Of a DNA stretch of 64,000 bases, positions 61,368 to 64,000 are shown one piece after another. This DNA is from Sunxiuqinia sp963677175 (GTDB lineage Bacteria; Bacteroidota; Bacteroidia; Bacteroidales; Prolixibacteraceae). The stretch spans positions 620,001 to 684,000 of the forward strand of contig CAXXES010000004.1 of NCBI GenBank assembly GCA_963677175.2, given 5' to 3'. Both the position numbers and the translations under genes were made by a program. The notes beneath the pieces are model-generated. The model had not been told where the DNA came from. It did no database searches and saw only the letters and a program-made list of their open reading frames with translations. Each line of letters starts with the position of its first letter. The stretch's first letter is position 1.

Positions 61368-61943
61368 TCATTTTTCTCGCTCCTTCCTAACGATTTCCCT
61401 GATGGAAGTTCCGTTTATCAATACGTCTTTTAAGACCGCATCACCGTCTTTAATACTGACTAAGGCATAGGTAACTTTGCTGGTATCACGTAGTGACCGA
61501 TTATAGGTTTGTTCTGCTGCAAGTGCTTTTGATTCTTCCATATAATACCGGTCAAATGGATAACTGATGGTCAGTTCACGGCTGCCATTTTCTGAAAGGA
61601 ACCGGACATTGGCTTTCACAAAATCAAGATCATCTGTCGGTGGTTCCTTTGAAACCGACTTTATCTTGGCAAAACCATGACTGTTAGTGGTCAGGTGAAC
61701 GTAAATCGCTTCTCCTGGTCTCCAGTCTTGGTCATTTTCAACCGCAACTGTACTTTCGTCAAACCGGAGCGTAATAAACTTTCCCCGAAATGGATCATTC
61801 GGGTCTACGGGAGCTGCCTTGAACAAATATTCCTTGCCTGCACCCAGTACTTCTTCTCTGTTCCAGATCATCCTGGCCGGAACATAAACTTGTATGATGG
61901 CAACAAGTATAAAAGCAGGTAACAATAATTTAGTCTTGCTCAT
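61368..61943 (-). CDS. GDYXXLXY-domain protein
   Basis: 191 aa, one N-terminal membrane helix or signal (about 4-22), then an extracytoplasmic domain. The naming motif appears as DPNDPFRGKFITLRF, a variant of GDYxxLxY with K-F in place of D-Y. C-terminal ALVSIKDGDAVLKDVLING is typical. Proteins of this family are commonly encoded with DUF2157 membrane proteins, as here; function unknown. It overlaps the DUF2157 gene by 14 bp. Start at 61943 (MSKTKLLL) rather than 61994. Confidence 0.82.
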   Translation of the reverse strand: MSKTKLLLPAFILVAIIQVYVPARMIWNREEVLGAGKEYLFKAAPVDPNDPFRGKFITLRFDESTVAVENDQDWRPGEAIYVHLTTNSHGFAKIKSVSKEPPTDDLDFVKANVRFLSENGSRELTISYPFDRYYMEESKALAAEQTYNRSLRDTSKVTYALVSIKDGDAVLKDVLINGTSIREIVRKEREK

Positions 61944-63219
61944 TTGTTTTCCTTTTTTTAAGTATCCGGTAGTTTGCAATAAAAAAACCTGCACCCACTG
62001 ATATGAATAATAATCCCCTTAACACAAAACTCAGGTCAGTATCAAAAAAACGGCAGATGACCAAAGCTGTAATGATAAGCAATCCGTAGTTCAAGATGTC
62101 TAAACGGTCACGCTTGGCCCCATCCCGAATCGTCAGGATACCAATGGCCAGGATATAAAGATTGATCAATACGACCGCGAATGGGGTGAAGATTCCTACA
62201 ACGAATGTGGCAATAAACAGGATGAAAATTGGTGCTACAGGCTTAATGCTGCTCAACGGTTTACCTCGATACTGCCAATAAAAAAGTCCACCTGCCAACA
62301 GCGATAGGATTGTTGCGGCGAAAAATTCGGGGGCTTTCGTTAGCTCGTTAAAATAAGAATCGCCAGTTCTTAAACCGGCCCAAAACCAATCAAAGCTCAA
62401 GACCAGCAGAACCACAATGGTACCCAGCGAGCCCAACAATTGATAGCTGTTGTTTCTTGTTTTTTGTTTGGTGAAGAAATCATTGCTTCCGATCAAATAG
62501 AACAGTCCAAAGAGACTGACATAGGCAATAAAGATGAATTCACTATTTCCATTTGACAATGTTCCCAGGGTTGCGATCACGGATAATGGAATGGCCCAAT
62601 GATGAAAAACCATAAAATTGCCCGTCGGATTTTTCTTATACAACCTATAATAATGAGGAATGACGCTTAAAAGAAGCAACCAGTATGGATAGGATTCCCG
62701 ATACGGATACGACCAGTAGCTTGTATGCTTGGCATAGTAGGTTATTCCAATAATAAATAAGAGTGAGGCAACAGACGAATTCATGACATAGATGAGTGGA
62801 AGACAAAGAAGTGACCAGGTGAGCAGGAATGAACCCAGGTCACCTGGAATATTATAAATCTGGCTGACAAGCGAGATGCTTGCTCCAACCGCGAAAAACA
62901 AAAATGCGGCCCCGCTTTCTGTCCATGCCGTATTACCCTGCTTTTTGATGATGATGTATCCGCAGAGGATTTGCCCAACAACAAGTGGCAAGAATGCAAA
63001 GCATGTTTTCGTCGCCCTCGAAAGTTCGGCCCAATTATGTGCGATTATCAGTATAATTCCAAGTCCGACCAAGATGGCACCCAATATGCCAAAAACGACA
63101 AAAAGCCGGTTGGTTGCCTGGCTTCCCTTGTTTTTGTAATAGTTCCGAATCCGCTCAGCCGTTTCCTGGGTGATGACCTCAGCCGTGATTAGTTCAGGGA
63201 TGTCTTTCAGTATGCTCAT
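61930..63219 (-). CDS. DUF2157 polytopic membrane protein
   Basis: 429 aa. A soluble N-terminal segment (about 1-38, with IPELITAEVITQETAERI) precedes roughly twelve hydrophobic segments. The FGILGAILVGLGIILIIAHNW segment at the start of the membrane part is the hallmark of DUF2157. Function unknown; the overlap with the GDYXXLXY gene suggests the two products act together in the membrane. Confidence 0.85.
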   Translation of the reverse strand: MSILKDIPELITAEVITQETAERIRNYYKNKGSQATNRLFVVFGILGAILVGLGIILIIAHNWAELSRATKTCFAFLPLVVGQILCGYIIIKKQGNTAWTESGAAFLFFAVGASISLVSQIYNIPGDLGSFLLTWSLLCLPLIYVMNSSVASLLFIIGITYYAKHTSYWSYPYRESYPYWLLLLSVIPHYYRLYKKNPTGNFMVFHHWAIPLSVIATLGTLSNGNSEFIFIAYVSLFGLFYLIGSNDFFTKQKTRNNSYQLLGSLGTIVVLLVLSFDWFWAGLRTGDSYFNELTKAPEFFAATILSLLAGGLFYWQYRGKPLSSIKPVAPIFILFIATFVVGIFTPFAVVLINLYILAIGILTIRDGAKRDRLDILNYGLLIITALVICRFFDTDLSFVLRGLLFISVGAGFFIANYRILKKRKTNEQD

Positions 63220-63252
63220 GGTTTTGTTTTAAAAGGTTGCCATTGTCTTGAA

Positions 63253-63327
63253 CTATGATTTTAGCTGATTGTTTGATTGCCCAAAAGCAAGCGTAGTAAC
63301 AAGAGTGAAACTGATTAATTTGTTCAT
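63253..63327 (-). pseudogene. Orphan signal-peptide-like fragment
   Basis: 24 codons from an ATG: MNKLISFTLVTTLAFGQSNN and four more residues, then a stop. This looks like the exported N-terminus of a protein whose body is missing. It is in the gap between the EFR1-like and DUF2157 genes. It could be chance. Confidence 0.3.
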
Positions 63328-63365
63328 TGTCGTGTTTAATAGTCCGAATAATAAAGCAAGTTCTT

Positions 63366-64000
63366 TCATTGTTGAAATTTATATCTACCCCAAAATTTGT
63401 AATGTGTCAAAGAAGTTAAAGCAAGTATTTTAGCTATTGTCCTGCTTTTAAGTAATAGGTGTTGAATTCTATAAAACAACCACAATAATACCAATAATAC
63501 AATCGTAAATGGAACGATTCTTATATACCACGGTTGCACATTAAACCTTGTTATATTGTACAAAATGAATGTAGTCATTGCAGAACTTACAAAACTCGTT
63601 ACCACAAATAATCCGTGTGCTGTTTCAATTGCGTTCTTAGGACAAGAATTCATACACCTCATACAACTTTCACATTTAAAAGTCCAAAATGGTCTTCCGT
63701 TAATTAATTTGATTGATTTCACAGGGCAGTTTTTTATACATATTCCACAATTATTACATATGGTAGATGCGTAATAAGATTTTGCAAAGGCAAATCTGCC
63801 AGCTAGATAATATAACAAAGATACAGGAGCAATTAAGATATCTTGAGTCAGGTCTCTATAGGAATGAAAATTGGGTTTCCCGGAAAAAATTTTATCGCAA
63901 TGCTTTTCAAGTCGTTCGAAATTCTTCTTGAAAATAAATTTCACTGCCTTTTCTTTGAGTGCAGGGTGAACTGAAATCCAATTTGAAGGCATATCAAAAG
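63366..64000 (-). CDS. EFR1-family ferredoxin-like protein, C-terminal part (cut by window edge)
   Basis: At least 210 residues visible. Two 4Fe-4S motifs (CNNCGICIKNCP and CESCMRCMNSCP, about 65 to 40 codons before the hydrophobic part) and two C-terminal membrane helices. The frame stays open to the window end, reading FDMPSNW; an ATG at 63992 is internal, since EFR1 proteins have an N-terminal flavodoxin domain and GYDMPxNW is its familiar end. Probably an electron-transfer protein; partners unknown. Confidence 0.75.
   Translation of the reverse strand, partial: FDMPSNWISVHPALKEKAVKFIFKKNFERLEKHCDKIFSGKPNFHSYRDLTQDILIAPVSLLYYLAGRFAFAKSYYASTICNNCGICIKNCPVKSIKLINGRPFWTFKCESCMRCMNSCPKNAIETAHGLFVVTSFVSSAMTTFILYNITRFNVQPWYIRIVPFTIVLLVLLWLFYRIQHLLLKSRTIAKILALTSLTHYKFWGRYKFQQ

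Overview
The window looks like chromosomal DNA from a Bacteroidota bacterium. The best guess is class Bacteroidia near Marinilabiliales/Prolixibacteraceae; that placement is an inference from gene content, and no rRNA is present. Supporting signs are a Na+-translocating NADH:quinone reductase operon, a type IX secretion plug-like protein, two propeller-type (HTCC-like) sensor kinases, DivIC, RicT, YqgE and DUF4105 genes, and promoters of the TTTG-N19-TAnnTTTG type. Most genes are ordinary housekeeping and metabolic genes, densely packed.

Layout. 1-355: repeats and the nqr terminator. 356-6191 (-): nqrABCDEF. 6389-9759: T9SS plug-like gene convergent with a PAS histidine kinase. 9836-11150: an intact ISAs1-family insertion with a perfect 10-bp target duplication. 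11262-14047: pruA, divIC, yqgE. 14039-17334 (-): class IV aminotransferase, rhomboid, holA, amn. 17436-20359: HsdR_N-like nuclease-fold gene, GNAT, and a GT2 fused to a degenerate sugar-phosphotransferase module. 20561-23718: NEW3/ABC operon with unusually strong Shine-Dalgarno sites. 23723-24130: a MITE-like repeat and an array of short palindromes. 24228-31698: recR, hybrid PAS kinase, full HTCC. 32158-37078: trmN6, flavodoxin, FNR-like reductase, miaB, mtaB.

37318-48044 is the metabolic centrepiece: nine tightly coupled genes. The first four are leucine/isovalerate catabolism genes (acyl-CoA carboxylase beta, a methylglutaconyl-CoA hydratase-like protein, biotin carboxylase/BCCP, acyl-CoA dehydrogenase). 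The last five are mevalonate-pathway genes (type 2 IPP isomerase, HMG-CoA reductase, GYDIA-type GHMP kinase, diphosphomevalonate decarboxylase, mevalonate kinase). The two modules meet at HMG-CoA. Neither HMG-CoA lyase nor HMG-CoA synthase is in the operon, so it reads as a route from leucine carbon into isoprenoids.

48292-57065: a second propeller kinase, ricT, a DUF4105 gene and mutS. 57195-57497: a Gly-Leu-Gly tRNA cluster. 57850-61340 is the accessory hot spot: an XRE regulator, then a long direct repeat enclosing remnants of an AAA ATPase gene and a DUF4276-like gene. These remnants are split by a roughly 2.5-kb element carrying a tyrosine recombinase and an IS91-family HUH transposase, with 12-bp inverted repeats and hairpins at its ends. 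The window closes with a GDYXXLXY/DUF2157 pair and the C-terminal part of an EFR1-like ferredoxin protein cut by the window edge.
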